64,000 nt of DNA from JAUVPB01 sp965223695 (GTDB lineage: Bacteria; Actinomycetota; Thermoleophilia; Gaiellales; Gaiellaceae). Under the pieces are notes generated by a model. That model did not search any database. It was given only the letters and a program-made list of their open reading frames with translations, and was not told the DNA's origin. Positions 25,088-33,433 of this stretch are shown here, one piece after another. The stretch covers positions 186,001-250,000 of the forward strand of contig CBDCXJ010000024.1 in the NCBI GenBank assembly GCA_965223695.1. Direction: 5' to 3'. Numbering within the stretch: position 1 is the first letter of the stretch; each line of letters opens with the position of its first letter. The position numbers and the translations under genes were made by a program.

Positions 25088-26239
25088 ATGGCCGTGTCGT
25101 CGCGTGGCTCGAACAAGGCGCTTGCAGACGTTCGTGTGCTCGAGCTCTCGGACGACATCGGCGGCCAGTACGCGGGACGCCTGCTCGCCTCGATGGGGGC
25201 CGATGTCGTCAGTGCGACCCACTCGTCCCTGCGCAACTGGGTGCTCGAGGCCTCACCGATCGCCAATGGGACGAGTGCCTTTGACGCCTATCTCAATGGC
25301 AAGAAGACGCGTATATCGCTGCCGGAACCTGAAGCCCGGGCGCGGGAAGCGCTCGACGCCGAGCTCGCGAGCGCCGATGCGTGCATTGTCGACGCTGACC
25401 CGATGGCGCTCGAGCGGCTCGGCGCTCGCCCCGACGAGCTGCTCGCGCGTCATCCGACGCTTGTAGTGACGAGCCTTTCGGTCTTCGGACTCACAGGGCC
25501 GCTGGCCACGACCTACGGCGCCGATCTCAACGGCGCGGCTTTCAGCGGCGTCGCTTGGGCGATCGGCGAGCCGGATCGCGAGCCGCTCGCGCTCCCCTAC
25601 TCGCAGTGCAGCTACCAGCTGGGCATCCACGGTGCCGCGGCCTCGCTGGCCGGCGTACGGACGGCGCGCGGCTCGGGGCGCGGGCAGGTCGTCGACATCG
25701 CGATGGCCGAGATCATGGCCACGTATACGGCGACGCTCTCGCCGCTGTACGAGTTCTATGGCATCCGCTACGTACGCGCCGGTCACCGACCGCCGGGGTC
25801 GCTCGGCCGCTACCCGGCCGCGATTCTGCCCTGCCGTGACGGGGCCTACTGCCTCGTTGCTCGAAGCGGCTACGAGTGGAAGGGCCTGCTCGAGATCTTC
25901 GGCAACCCCGAGTGGGCCAAGGACGAACGCTACCGCGACCTCACGAAGATGGGTGTCGAGTTCCCCGGAGAGGTCGACGCGCACGTCATCCCTCACCTGA
26001 GCGACAAGACCAAGGACGAGCTCTTCCAGCTGTGCCTCGAAAAGGGTGTGCCCTCGTGCCCGGTGAAGACCATTCCCGAGCTCGCCGACGACGGCCATCT
26101 TCGCGACCGCGGCTTCTTCCTCGACACGACCTCGCTGGGCGAGCTCTCGCGCGTGCCGGGTCTGCCGTTTCGGATCGACACACCGCTGGCCGACGAAGAG
26201 CGGGGCGCGCTTGCGACGAGCGGGGACGCCGATGGCTGA
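25088..26239 (+). CDS. Family III CoA-transferase (CaiB-like), catalytic Asp replaced
   Basis: This 383-residue CaiB/BaiF-family protein starts at the ATG at 25088 and begins with DVRVLELSDDIGGQYAGRLL. The catalytic aspartate of the family, seen as GDL in the protein at 27462 and as SDP in the one at 26232, aligns here with Ser175 (CSYQLG). It overlaps the following CoA-transferase gene by eight bases, suggesting an obligate pair of subunits of which only the second is catalytic. Alternatively it is an inactive paralogue. Confidence 0.85.
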   Translation: MAVSSRGSNKALADVRVLELSDDIGGQYAGRLLASMGADVVSATHSSLRNWVLEASPIANGTSAFDAYLNGKKTRISLPEPEARAREALDAELASADACIVDADPMALERLGARPDELLARHPTLVVTSLSVFGLTGPLATTYGADLNGAAFSGVAWAIGEPDREPLALPYSQCSYQLGIHGAAASLAGVRTARGSGRGQVVDIAMAEIMATYTATLSPLYEFYGIRYVRAGHRPPGSLGRYPAAILPCRDGAYCLVARSGYEWKGLLEIFGNPEWAKDERYRDLTKMGVEFPGEVDAHVIPHLSDKTKDELFQLCLEKGVPSCPVKTIPELADDGHLRDRGFFLDTTSLGELSRVPGLPFRIDTPLADEERGALATSGDADG

Positions 26240-27446
26240 GAACGGCTCGAGTAACGGCCAGCCGGGCGTCTACGGGGATATCCGCATCCTCGACTTTGGC
26301 TGGGTCTGGGCCGCGCCGCTGGCGGGCGGGATGATGGGCGACCTCGGCGCCGAGGTGATCCGGATCGAGTCTCGAAACCGGCTCGAGCCAAACCGGCTGC
26401 GGGTCATGGATGGCGCCTCGGGGGCTGACGACGAGGGCCTGACCAGCTTTCCCTACTTCCGTTTGATCAACCGCAACAAGCTGAGCTGCACCCTCGACTT
26501 GAAGAGCGAGGAGGGTATCCGCATCGTCTACGACCTCGTCGCCGAGAGCGACATCGTGCTCTCGAACTTCAAGCCCGGCGTGATGGACCGCCTCGGCCTC
26601 GGCTACGACGACCTTTCCCGCATCAACCCAAGGATCATCACGGTCGCGCTCTCGGCCGCCGGTAACCAGGGGCCCTACCGCGACCTGAAGGGCTACGGCG
26701 CGAGCATCTCGAGCCTCGGCGGCGTCGAGTCGCTCGCCGGCTACGAGGGCGAGCAGCCGATCGGCACGCTGGGCGCGAACATCTCGGACCCATCAGGCGC
26801 CTCCTATGGAGCGCTGGCGATGATCGCGGCGCTCCACGAGCGCGAGCGCACCGGCGTCGGCATGGCGGTCGACGTCTCGCAGATGGAAGCCGTCGCCGCC
26901 TCGCTCGGCGAGGCCTTCGCCGAGTACGAGGCGACCGGCGAGTTGCCCGGGCCTCGAGGAAACTCGCACCCTGTCTTCTTCCCGCATGGGATCTTCCCGT
27001 GCAAGGAGGCCGACACCTGGCTCTCGATCGTCGCGCGTGACGACGACGAGCGGCTCCGTCTCGCGGAAGCGATCGGCGAGCCGGAGCTGGCCAACGGCGG
27101 TCGCAACGGCGCAAGCACCGACTGGAACAAGAGCCTGACCAGTTGGACGCAGCCCCGCGAGCGCGACGACGCGTGGGAAACACTGCGGGCGGCCGGCGTT
27201 GCAGCAGCGCCGGTTCTGACCGACCATGACGTCTTCGACCAGTCCTTCTATCGCGAGCGCGCCACGCTCCCCGAGCACGGCCAGGACAGGATTCCGCTCG
27301 TGCCGTGGCACTTCTCGGAGACGCCACCGACGATGCGGCGTGGAGCACCTGCGATCGGCGAGCACACGGCCGATGTCCTGCGCCGCGTCGCCGGCTACTC
27401 GGACGAGCGCATCGACGAGCTGGCGCGTGCCGGCGTCCTCGAGTAG
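26232..27446 (+). CDS. Family III CoA-transferase (CaiB-like)
   Basis: This 404-residue protein starts with the ATG at 26232, inside the end of the previous gene. It carries DIRILDFGWVWAAPLAGGMM, LGAEVIRIES, NRNKLSCTLDLKSEEG and the candidate catalytic Asp in NISDPSGASYG. The CoA-binding and small C-terminal domains follow (MRRGAPAIGEHT). The reaction would move CoA between an acyl-CoA and a carboxylate. It likely works with the gene before it. Confidence 0.88.
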   Translation: MAENGSSNGQPGVYGDIRILDFGWVWAAPLAGGMMGDLGAEVIRIESRNRLEPNRLRVMDGASGADDEGLTSFPYFRLINRNKLSCTLDLKSEEGIRIVYDLVAESDIVLSNFKPGVMDRLGLGYDDLSRINPRIITVALSAAGNQGPYRDLKGYGASISSLGGVESLAGYEGEQPIGTLGANISDPSGASYGALAMIAALHERERTGVGMAVDVSQMEAVAASLGEAFAEYEATGELPGPRGNSHPVFFPHGIFPCKEADTWLSIVARDDDERLRLAEAIGEPELANGGRNGASTDWNKSLTSWTQPRERDDAWETLRAAGVAAAPVLTDHDVFDQSFYRERATLPEHGQDRIPLVPWHFSETPPTMRRGAPAIGEHTADVLRRVAGYSDERIDELARAGVLE

Positions 27447-27461
27447 CGGCTTGGCTCCACG

Positions 27462-28646
27462 ATGAGCGCGCCCCTCGACGGCGTGCGCGTCGTCGATCTG
27501 ACGCGCGTGCTGGCCGGGCCATTTGGCTCAACGATTCTCGGCGATCTGGGTGCCGAGATAATCAAGATCGAGAGCCCCGGGCGCGGTGACCCCGTTCGCG
27601 AGATCGCCCCGTACCACAACGAGCAGAGTCACTACTTCCTGAGCCTCAACCGCAACAAGAAGAGCATCGCGCTCGACATCAAGGGGCCCGAGGGCCGTCG
27701 GATCCTGCGCGAGTTGGTCGAGAGCGCCGACGTCCTAATCGAGAACTTCCGCCCGGGTGTCCTGACCGAGCTCGGTCTCGACCCGGACGAGCTGCTCAAG
27801 CGCCGTCCGCGCCTGATCATCTGCTCGATCTCGGGCTTCGGACAGACTGGGCCCCTCCGGGACAAGGCGTCCTTCGATCTCGTCACGCAGGCGATGTCGG
27901 GCGCGATGAGCGTGACCGGCGAGCCTGGCCGCCCGCCCGTGCGGATGGGGCTTCCGCTCGGCGACCTGATCGGCGGCCTCTACGGCTCGATCGCGGTCTG
28001 CGCTGCGCTACACCGCCGCGGGGAGACCGGAAAGGGTGAGATCATCGACATGAGCCTCTTCGACGGTCTTGTCGGGCTGCTCGGCTACCTCGGCACGCGC
28101 TACACACTGACCGGCGAGTCGCCCGGCCCGGTCGGCTCGGGCCACCACTACACCGTTCCCTACGGTGCCTACGAAGCCAGTGATGGCCATATCGTCGTCG
28201 CCTGCATGATGGACGTCTTCTGGCCCAAGCTCTGCGATGCGCTCGGGCGGCCCGACCTCGGTGCGGACCCCCGTTTCGAGCGCTTCGACGACCGGGGCAC
28301 GCACCGCGAGCTGATCAACGAGGCGATCGGCGAGGCGATCGCAACGCGCACGGTCGCCGAATGGTGCGAGATCTTCGAGGAGGCCGACGTGCCCCACGCC
28401 CCGATCCTCGACGTCGAAGGCGTGATGAACCACCCGCACACACGCGCGCGCGGTATGGTCGAGCGGTACGAGCACGAGGCCTACGGCCCCTTCGAGGCGA
28501 TCGGCAGCCCGATGAAGTTTCGCGCGGGCAAGGCGCCGACAGCGCCGCCGCCGCTGCTTGGGGAGCACACAGACGCGGTGCTGGCCGAGCTCGGCTACAA
28601 CGACGAGGAGATCGGCGAGCTCCGCACGGCGGGCGTCGTCGCGTAA
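27462..28646 (+). CDS. Family III CoA-transferase (CaiB-like)
   Basis: This 394-residue protein has the full family pattern: VRVVDLTRVLAGPFGSTILGDLGA, LNRNKKSIALDIKGPEG, ENFRPGV, the catalytic Asp in LPLGDLIGG, and the C-terminal PPLLGEHTDAVLAELGY. It starts 16 bases after the preceding paralogue and is followed 16 bases later by a MaoC-type hydratase, so an acyl-CoA hydration step after CoA transfer is a reasonable inference. Confidence 0.9.
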   Translation: MSAPLDGVRVVDLTRVLAGPFGSTILGDLGAEIIKIESPGRGDPVREIAPYHNEQSHYFLSLNRNKKSIALDIKGPEGRRILRELVESADVLIENFRPGVLTELGLDPDELLKRRPRLIICSISGFGQTGPLRDKASFDLVTQAMSGAMSVTGEPGRPPVRMGLPLGDLIGGLYGSIAVCAALHRRGETGKGEIIDMSLFDGLVGLLGYLGTRYTLTGESPGPVGSGHHYTVPYGAYEASDGHIVVACMMDVFWPKLCDALGRPDLGADPRFERFDDRGTHRELINEAIGEAIATRTVAEWCEIFEEADVPHAPILDVEGVMNHPHTRARGMVERYEHEAYGPFEAIGSPMKFRAGKAPTAPPPLLGEHTDAVLAELGYNDEEIGELRTAGVVA

Positions 28647-28661
28647 GACTGTCGGGCAGCC

Positions 28662-29771
28662 ATGGCAGACACGATGCTTCTGACCGACGAGGCGATCGCG
28701 AAGCTTCGCGAACGAGTCGGCGGCGAGGTCACGATCTCGACACCGCCGCACCTCACTGAGGTCACGGCCGACGGAATCCGCCACTGGGCGCACGGAATCG
28801 GTGATCGCAACCCGTTCTGGCTCGACGAGCAGGCCGCGCTCGCCGCCGGCCACGAGCGGCAGGTTGCGCCCCCGACGATGATCCTCGCTTTCAGCAAGCT
28901 CGGCACCGGCTACGCAGGTGGCTTGCCCGGGATCCACGCCCTGTATGCGGGGAGCGACTACACCTGGGAGCGAGCGCCGGCAAGAGGCGATCGGCTCACG
29001 GCGTATGCCGTGTTCGAGGAGCTTCGCGAGAAGGAGGGGGCGTTCGCCGGCCGCTCGTTCGAACAGATCCTGCGCTGCACGTTCTCAGACCAAGACGATG
29101 GCAAGGTCGCCGAAGGGACGTCCTGGATTCTGCGCACCGAGCGCTCGACCTCGCGCAAGAAGGGTAAGCACAAGAAGCTCGAGCCCCACAGCTACACCGA
29201 CGTTGAGATAGACGAGATCTACGCGCTCGTCGACACCGAGGAGATTCGCGGCGCGACACCGCGACCGTGGGATTCGGTCTCGGAGGGTGACGAGATCCCG
29301 GTCGTCGTCAAGGGCCCGCTGACGGTCACCGACAACATCATGTTCGTCAATGCCTGGGGCGGATCGTTCATCCGCGCCCATGGCCTCGCGCGCGACTACT
29401 TCAAGAAGCACCCCGGTGCGGCCACCCCCAACGCGCAGGGCGTGCCCGACTTCCCCGAGCGGGTGCACTGGGATCCCGAATACGCACAGTCGATCGGCGT
29501 GCCCTACCCGTACGACTACGGAGCACAGCGCTTCGCCTGGATGGGCCAGCTCGTGACCAACTGGATGGGCAATCAGGGCTTTCTCCGGCGACTGCGCGTC
29601 GAGTTCCGGCGCTTCAACCTGCTCGGCGACACGACCTGGTGCAAGGGGAATGTCTCGCGGGTCTACAAGGACGGCGAAGAGGGCGCGGTCGACCTGGAGA
29701 TCTGGGCGCACGATCAGCGTGACGAGGTCACGACGAAGGGGATGGCGACCGTCTACCTGCCCGGCGAATGA
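28662..29771 (+). CDS. MaoC family (FAS1-type) dehydratase-like protein
   Basis: This 369-residue protein is built of two hotdog domains. The N-terminal one matches the MaoC N-terminal dehydratase type, with ADGIRHWAHGIGDRNPFWLDE as the diagnostic block. The second half has GPLTVTDNIMFVNAWGG and RRFNLLGDTTWCKGNVSRVY, which ends in a hydratase-like GDT-x(3)-G-V motif. It probably hydrates or dehydrates an enoyl- or hydroxyacyl-CoA made by the adjacent CoA-transferases. The substrate is unknown. Confidence 0.85.
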   Translation: MADTMLLTDEAIAKLRERVGGEVTISTPPHLTEVTADGIRHWAHGIGDRNPFWLDEQAALAAGHERQVAPPTMILAFSKLGTGYAGGLPGIHALYAGSDYTWERAPARGDRLTAYAVFEELREKEGAFAGRSFEQILRCTFSDQDDGKVAEGTSWILRTERSTSRKKGKHKKLEPHSYTDVEIDEIYALVDTEEIRGATPRPWDSVSEGDEIPVVVKGPLTVTDNIMFVNAWGGSFIRAHGLARDYFKKHPGAATPNAQGVPDFPERVHWDPEYAQSIGVPYPYDYGAQRFAWMGQLVTNWMGNQGFLRRLRVEFRRFNLLGDTTWCKGNVSRVYKDGEEGAVDLEIWAHDQRDEVTTKGMATVYLPGE

Positions 29772-29796
29772 CGCCGGGCGCTCGCGCGCAGGCTCA

Positions 29797-30471
29797 ATGA
29801 CCGACCGCGACCTCCTGGGCGACTACGAGCGCCGTGGCTTCTCCGGCTCTTCCGGCTTCGGCGCCAACCCATGCTTGCTCGTCGTCGACTTGCAGGAGGC
29901 GTTCCTCGACTCGTCGTATCGGCTCGGCGCCGAGATGCCCGAGCTGCTCGACGCGGTCGAGCGGCTGCTCGACGCCTGCCGCGAGCGCAACCTGCTGATC
30001 GTCTACACGACCATGTCGTTTCATTCAAGTCTGAAAGACGCCGGCGTCGCGGCGCTGAAGATGCGCGCGGTCGAGGAGCTGATCGAGGGCTCGCCGGGGC
30101 TCGACGTGCATCCGCAGGTCGCGCCGCGCGAGGACGAGCTCGTCATCGACAAGAAGCGCTCAAGCGCCTTCTTCATGACCAACTTGCCGGCGCTCCTGAT
30201 CGGTGAGTCGATCGACACGGTGATCGTGGCCGGGGTACAGACGAGTGCCTGCGTGCGCCAGACGGTCGTCGACTCGTGCTCGTACGGCTTCCGCACGATC
30301 GTGCCGGCGGAAGCCGTTGGTGATCGTGCGGCGGGGCCGCACGAAGCGAACATGTTCGACATGGGTGCGAAGTACGCCGACGTGATGCCGCTCGCAGACG
30401 TAATCGCGGCCGTCGGTGCTCTCGACGCCGACCGCGACACTCGCAGCCGCAGCGCTCTCGGCACGCTCTAG
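29797..30471 (+). CDS. Isochorismatase-family cysteine hydrolase
   Basis: This is a 224-residue protein with the catalytic triad visible: Asp in LVVDLQEAF, Lys in VIDKKRSSAF, and Cys in VAGVQTSACVRQTVVDS. The fold includes nicotinamidases, N-carbamoylsarcosine amidohydrolases and isochorismatases. The layout here is nearest to the amidohydrolase subgroup. It begins 25 bases after the MaoC-like gene. Confidence 0.88.
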   Translation: MTDRDLLGDYERRGFSGSSGFGANPCLLVVDLQEAFLDSSYRLGAEMPELLDAVERLLDACRERNLLIVYTTMSFHSSLKDAGVAALKMRAVEELIEGSPGLDVHPQVAPREDELVIDKKRSSAFFMTNLPALLIGESIDTVIVAGVQTSACVRQTVVDSCSYGFRTIVPAEAVGDRAAGPHEANMFDMGAKYADVMPLADVIAAVGALDADRDTRSRSALGTL

Positions 30472-30495
30472 TCAGCCTGCGTACGATCAGGCGTC

Positions 30496-31323
30496 ATGGA
30501 CGCCAACAAGGTCACGCTCACAGCCCTCCGCGCCATGAAGGAACAGGGCGAGCCGATTACCTGGCTCACCGCCTACGACTACCCGACGGCCCGGATCATG
30601 GACAGGGCCGGCATCGACATGATCCTCGTCGGCGACTCGCTCGGCATGACCGTGCTCGGCTTCGACACGACCCTGCCGGTGACGATGGAGCACATGGTGA
30701 CGTTCACGGCCGCGGTCAGCCGCGGCGCCGAGCGCGCGCACGTCGTCGGCGACATGCCGTTCCTCTCATACCAGGCCGACCCTGCCGAGGCGGTCCGGAA
30801 TGCCGGCAGGCTGATGGCGGAAGGAGCAGCGGACTCGGTCAAGCTCGAGGGCGGAGCACGCATGGCCGGCGCGATCTCGGCGATCACCGACGCCGGAATC
30901 CCCGTGCTGGGCCATATCGGCCTGACCCCGCAGTCGGCATCGCAGCTCGGTGGCTATCGGGCGCAGGGTCGGACCGACGAGGCGGCCGCCGCGATCGCTC
31001 GCGACGCCCGAGCGATCGAGGAAGCGGGCGCAGTCGCCCTGCTCGTCGAGTGCGTTCCACCGGCCGCCGCGCGTCAAGTACTCGACGCCGTCGAGATTCC
31101 TGTGCTCGGGCTGGGAAGCGGTCTCGAGTGCGACGGCCAGCTGATGATCGTCCACGACATGCTCGGGCTCTTCGATCGGTTCGTGCCCAAGTTCGTCAAG
31201 CGCTACGCGGAGCTCGGTGGCGCCATGGAGGAGGCGTTCCGTGCCTACGGCGATGACGTCAAGCAACGTCGCTTCCCCGGGGAGGAGCACTTCTACACCA
31301 TGAGCGGTGGAGAAGGACAATGA
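30496..31323 (+). CDS. panB: 3-methyl-2-oxobutanoate hydroxymethyltransferase
   Basis: This 275-residue protein is recognised from the PanB signatures VGDSLGMTVLGFDTTLPVT, VVGDMPFLSY, SVKLEGG, GHIGLTPQS and LGLGSG. The metal-binding acidic residues and the substrate-binding Lys of the family are in these blocks. It makes ketopantoate from 2-oxoisovalerate and methylenetetrahydrofolate in coenzyme A biosynthesis, or the homologous reaction in a catabolic setting. A ketopantoate-reductase-like gene lies far away at 59159-60118, so the pathway is not clustered here. Confidence 0.93.
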   Translation: MDANKVTLTALRAMKEQGEPITWLTAYDYPTARIMDRAGIDMILVGDSLGMTVLGFDTTLPVTMEHMVTFTAAVSRGAERAHVVGDMPFLSYQADPAEAVRNAGRLMAEGAADSVKLEGGARMAGAISAITDAGIPVLGHIGLTPQSASQLGGYRAQGRTDEAAAAIARDARAIEEAGAVALLVECVPPAAARQVLDAVEIPVLGLGSGLECDGQLMIVHDMLGLFDRFVPKFVKRYAELGGAMEEAFRAYGDDVKQRRFPGEEHFYTMSGGEGQ

Positions 31324-31324
31324 C

Positions 31325-31711
31325 GTGGCCGGCCTAAGCCCAGCCTTCCTGGCCGCCTATCCGTTTCAGGACGACGTTCTTGCGCTCCCGCTCGACGACG
31401 TCGACAAAGCGGCATGTGGTACGGCGAGCGCGTCGGGTTGGTCGAGGTCGAGCGCGCTGACGACCCGCCGACCGTGATCATGAAACGGGGCGAGGCGCGG
31501 ATCGGCTTCCAGGTGAATGGCGGCAACGGAGAAAGACGGCGCCGCGATCCTCGTCAGCGGCATCGAAGCCGTCGGCGCTGAGCGGGAGAAAAACGGCTGC
31601 CAGATCGCCAACCGGCGCGTCGACGAGCGCGACGGCCAGCAGCTGCAGGTTTTCTTCGTCGTCGCGCGGGACGGACTCTGCTTCTACTTCCACGAGCCGA
31701 TCGATGGCTAG
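31325..31711 (+). pseudogene. Glyoxalase/VOC-fold gene with two frameshifts
   Basis: Three reading-frame pieces join into one VOC-like protein. From the GTG at 31325, LAAYPFQDDVLALPLDDVDKA leads to a one-base loss near 31412. Frame 2 then reads MWYGERVGLVEVERADD and IMKRGEARIGFQVNGGNGE until about 31520. A one-base gain there returns to frame 1 with EKDGAAILVSG, VERDGQQLQ-like VDERDGQQLQ, FFVVARDGLCFYFHEP and TAG at 31709. The net shift is zero, so the repaired product would be 128 residues. Two indels in so short a gene favour decay, though assembly error is possible. It starts two bases after panB. Confidence 0.65.
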
Positions 31712-31838
31712 ACCGAACCCCGGCTGCGCGCGGCGCGCCAAGGGACGGAGGGGCCGGACGGCGTGGCTATCCTCGGGTGATGCTCCGACTGAACACATGG
31801 CTCGAGGCCGTGCGGCGTCGACGCATTATGTTCCCACT

Positions 31839-32489
31839 GTGAATCGAGTAGCACGATCGTTGATAGTTTTTGCTGCGGCCTGCGCCGCGGTCTTCGCGGT
31901 CGCCGCATGCGGCGGTGCATCAGATGGGGGCGCCGAGTCGGCGCCCCCGGCCGTCGAGTCGACCCCTGCGACATCCGGTGATGCGGAGCACGTCGGCGAC
32001 ACGCACGAGCCGGAGAAGAACGAGAAGGCCAAGAAGAAGAAGAACAAGAAGAACAAGAAGAACAAGAAGAAGCAGCGTCGGGTTGCCGTTGCCCTCGGAT
32101 CGCCAGCCGAGTTCGACCTCGTGCCGGCAAAACCGCAGGTGCGCGCCGGAAACGTGACCTTTAAGCTCGCGAACACCGGGGCAATCGAGCACGAGTTGAT
32201 CGTCATCCGCACGGATCTGGATTCCGGTGCTCTTCCAACCGATGGCGACGGCGCTGCCGAGGAGCACGGCGCAGTTGCGCCTGAGGGCGCGGGGCACGCG
32301 GGCGACGAGCACAGCGGAGCACACGTCGGCGCGCACGTGCCGGCGGGAGAAAAGGCGACGGTCACGGTGCGCCTCAAGCCGGGCAACTACGCGCTCGTCT
32401 GCAACCTGCCCGGGCACTACGACGCAGGCATGCATGCGAACCTCACCGTGGTTCGGCAGAGAGACGCAGAGGCAACGCTCGACGGTTAG
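31839..32489 (+). CDS. Cupredoxin-domain lipoprotein with Lys/Asn-rich spacer
   Basis: This is a 216-residue lipoprotein. A signal peptide with lipobox VAAC precedes an acidic region and a strongly basic stretch of Lys and Asn residues (coded by aagaag/aacaag repeats near 32030-32075). The C-terminal cupredoxin has a full type-1 copper ligand set: His in IEHEL, and Cys-Asn-Leu-Pro-Gly-His-Tyr-Asp-Ala-Gly-Met near the end. The start could be the GTG at 31839 or an ATG at 31797; I favour the GTG because it gives a compact signal peptide. Probably exported and membrane-anchored; electron transfer or copper binding. Confidence 0.82.
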   Translation: MNRVARSLIVFAAACAAVFAVAACGGASDGGAESAPPAVESTPATSGDAEHVGDTHEPEKNEKAKKKKNKKNKKNKKKQRRVAVALGSPAEFDLVPAKPQVRAGNVTFKLANTGAIEHELIVIRTDLDSGALPTDGDGAAEEHGAVAPEGAGHAGDEHSGAHVGAHVPAGEKATVTVRLKPGNYALVCNLPGHYDAGMHANLTVVRQRDAEATLDG

Positions 32490-33433
32490 CGGAAGGGCAT
32501 TGCGATCGGTCGCAACGGCGCGCCGGTAGCGCCGCGTAACGGCATCGGCATCGCGACGAACGCGAACTCCGCAAGGCCCTCACCGGCAAGCTCCTCGAGG
32601 TTGACGACCTCCATGATCGGAGCGCCGGCGGTCGCGAACATGTAGCAGTGGACCGGGAGGAAGCCCGGCTCGCCCGGGAAGACCTCGAGCGCCGAGGTAT
32701 CGGCGCCGATGATCATCGCGCCGGTCTCCTCGCACAGGTAGCGGGCGCCGGCCAGGTCGATTCCCGGTATCGGGCCTGCGAGGAACTCGGGGCTGGGCCA
32801 ACGCGTCATGCGGCCGGTGCGGATCAGGACGACGTCGCGGCGGCGTAGCTCGACGCCGCCGTGCTCGGCAGCGGCCTTGAGCTCGCTGGGCCCGACGACG
32901 AAACCGTCAGGCAGGCACTCGACGCCGTGCGACCCCGCGACGTCGAGCAGCACGCCCCGCGAGATGATCGGCGGAAACTTCTCGGCGCCGCCCTTCGTCC
33001 ACCCACGGCTGCCGAGATGCTCGTCGGCCTTCCATCCGTTCCAGAACATGCCGCAGTAGCCCAGGTGGTTGAGCGTGTCGATGTGGGTTCCGATGTGGAC
33101 GAACATCGACATCGCATCGCTGGCGTACGAGTGTTTCTCGTGTGCGGCCGCGCCCATGCCGGTCGCGTCGTCGATGACGGAGCCCTGCGGCGTGTTGGTC
33201 ATCCAGATCTGGAAGGGCGGATGGCCGGCCCCGGTCCAGGAGGGCATGCCGACGAAGTACTCGACCGAGAGGTCGAAGATGCGCGAGCCGTCGACCTGCG
33301 CCAGAAGCGAGCCGCTCAGCTCGGGCGTGATCCAGTTGAGCCTGCCGATCTCGTCGTCGGCGCCCCAGGGGCTGCAAGAGACCTGCGCGCCGCCGTAGTC
33401 GGCGAGCGGATCGAAGCGGAACTCGTCGCTCAC
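32486..33433 (-). CDS. Cyclase family protein (kynurenine formamidase-like)
   Basis: This 315-residue protein has the metal-binding motif HIGTHIDTLNH (H-x-G-T-H-x-D-x3-H) of the cyclase/kynurenine formamidase family near residues 113-123. The acidic and His residues that complete a zinc or manganese site are present downstream. It overlaps by four bases with the flavoprotein gene upstream (ATGA) and shares its strand. It likely hydrolyses a cyclic or formyl amide, but the substrate is unclear. Confidence 0.87.
   Translation of the reverse strand: MSDEFRFDPLADYGGAQVSCSPWGADDEIGRLNWITPELSGSLLAQVDGSRIFDLSVEYFVGMPSWTGAGHPPFQIWMTNTPQGSVIDDATGMGAAAHEKHSYASDAMSMFVHIGTHIDTLNHLGYCGMFWNGWKADEHLGSRGWTKGGAEKFPPIISRGVLLDVAGSHGVECLPDGFVVGPSELKAAAEHGGVELRRRDVVLIRTGRMTRWPSPEFLAGPIPGIDLAGARYLCEETGAMIIGADTSALEVFPGEPGFLPVHCYMFATAGAPIMEVVNLEELAGEGLAEFAFVAMPMPLRGATGAPLRPIAMPFR

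Noticed and set aside
32030..32080. Short aagaag/aacaag repeats as a microsatellite or CRISPR-like array
   Set aside because: They are in frame inside the lipoprotein gene and code for its Lys/Asn spacer; no regular spacers exist.
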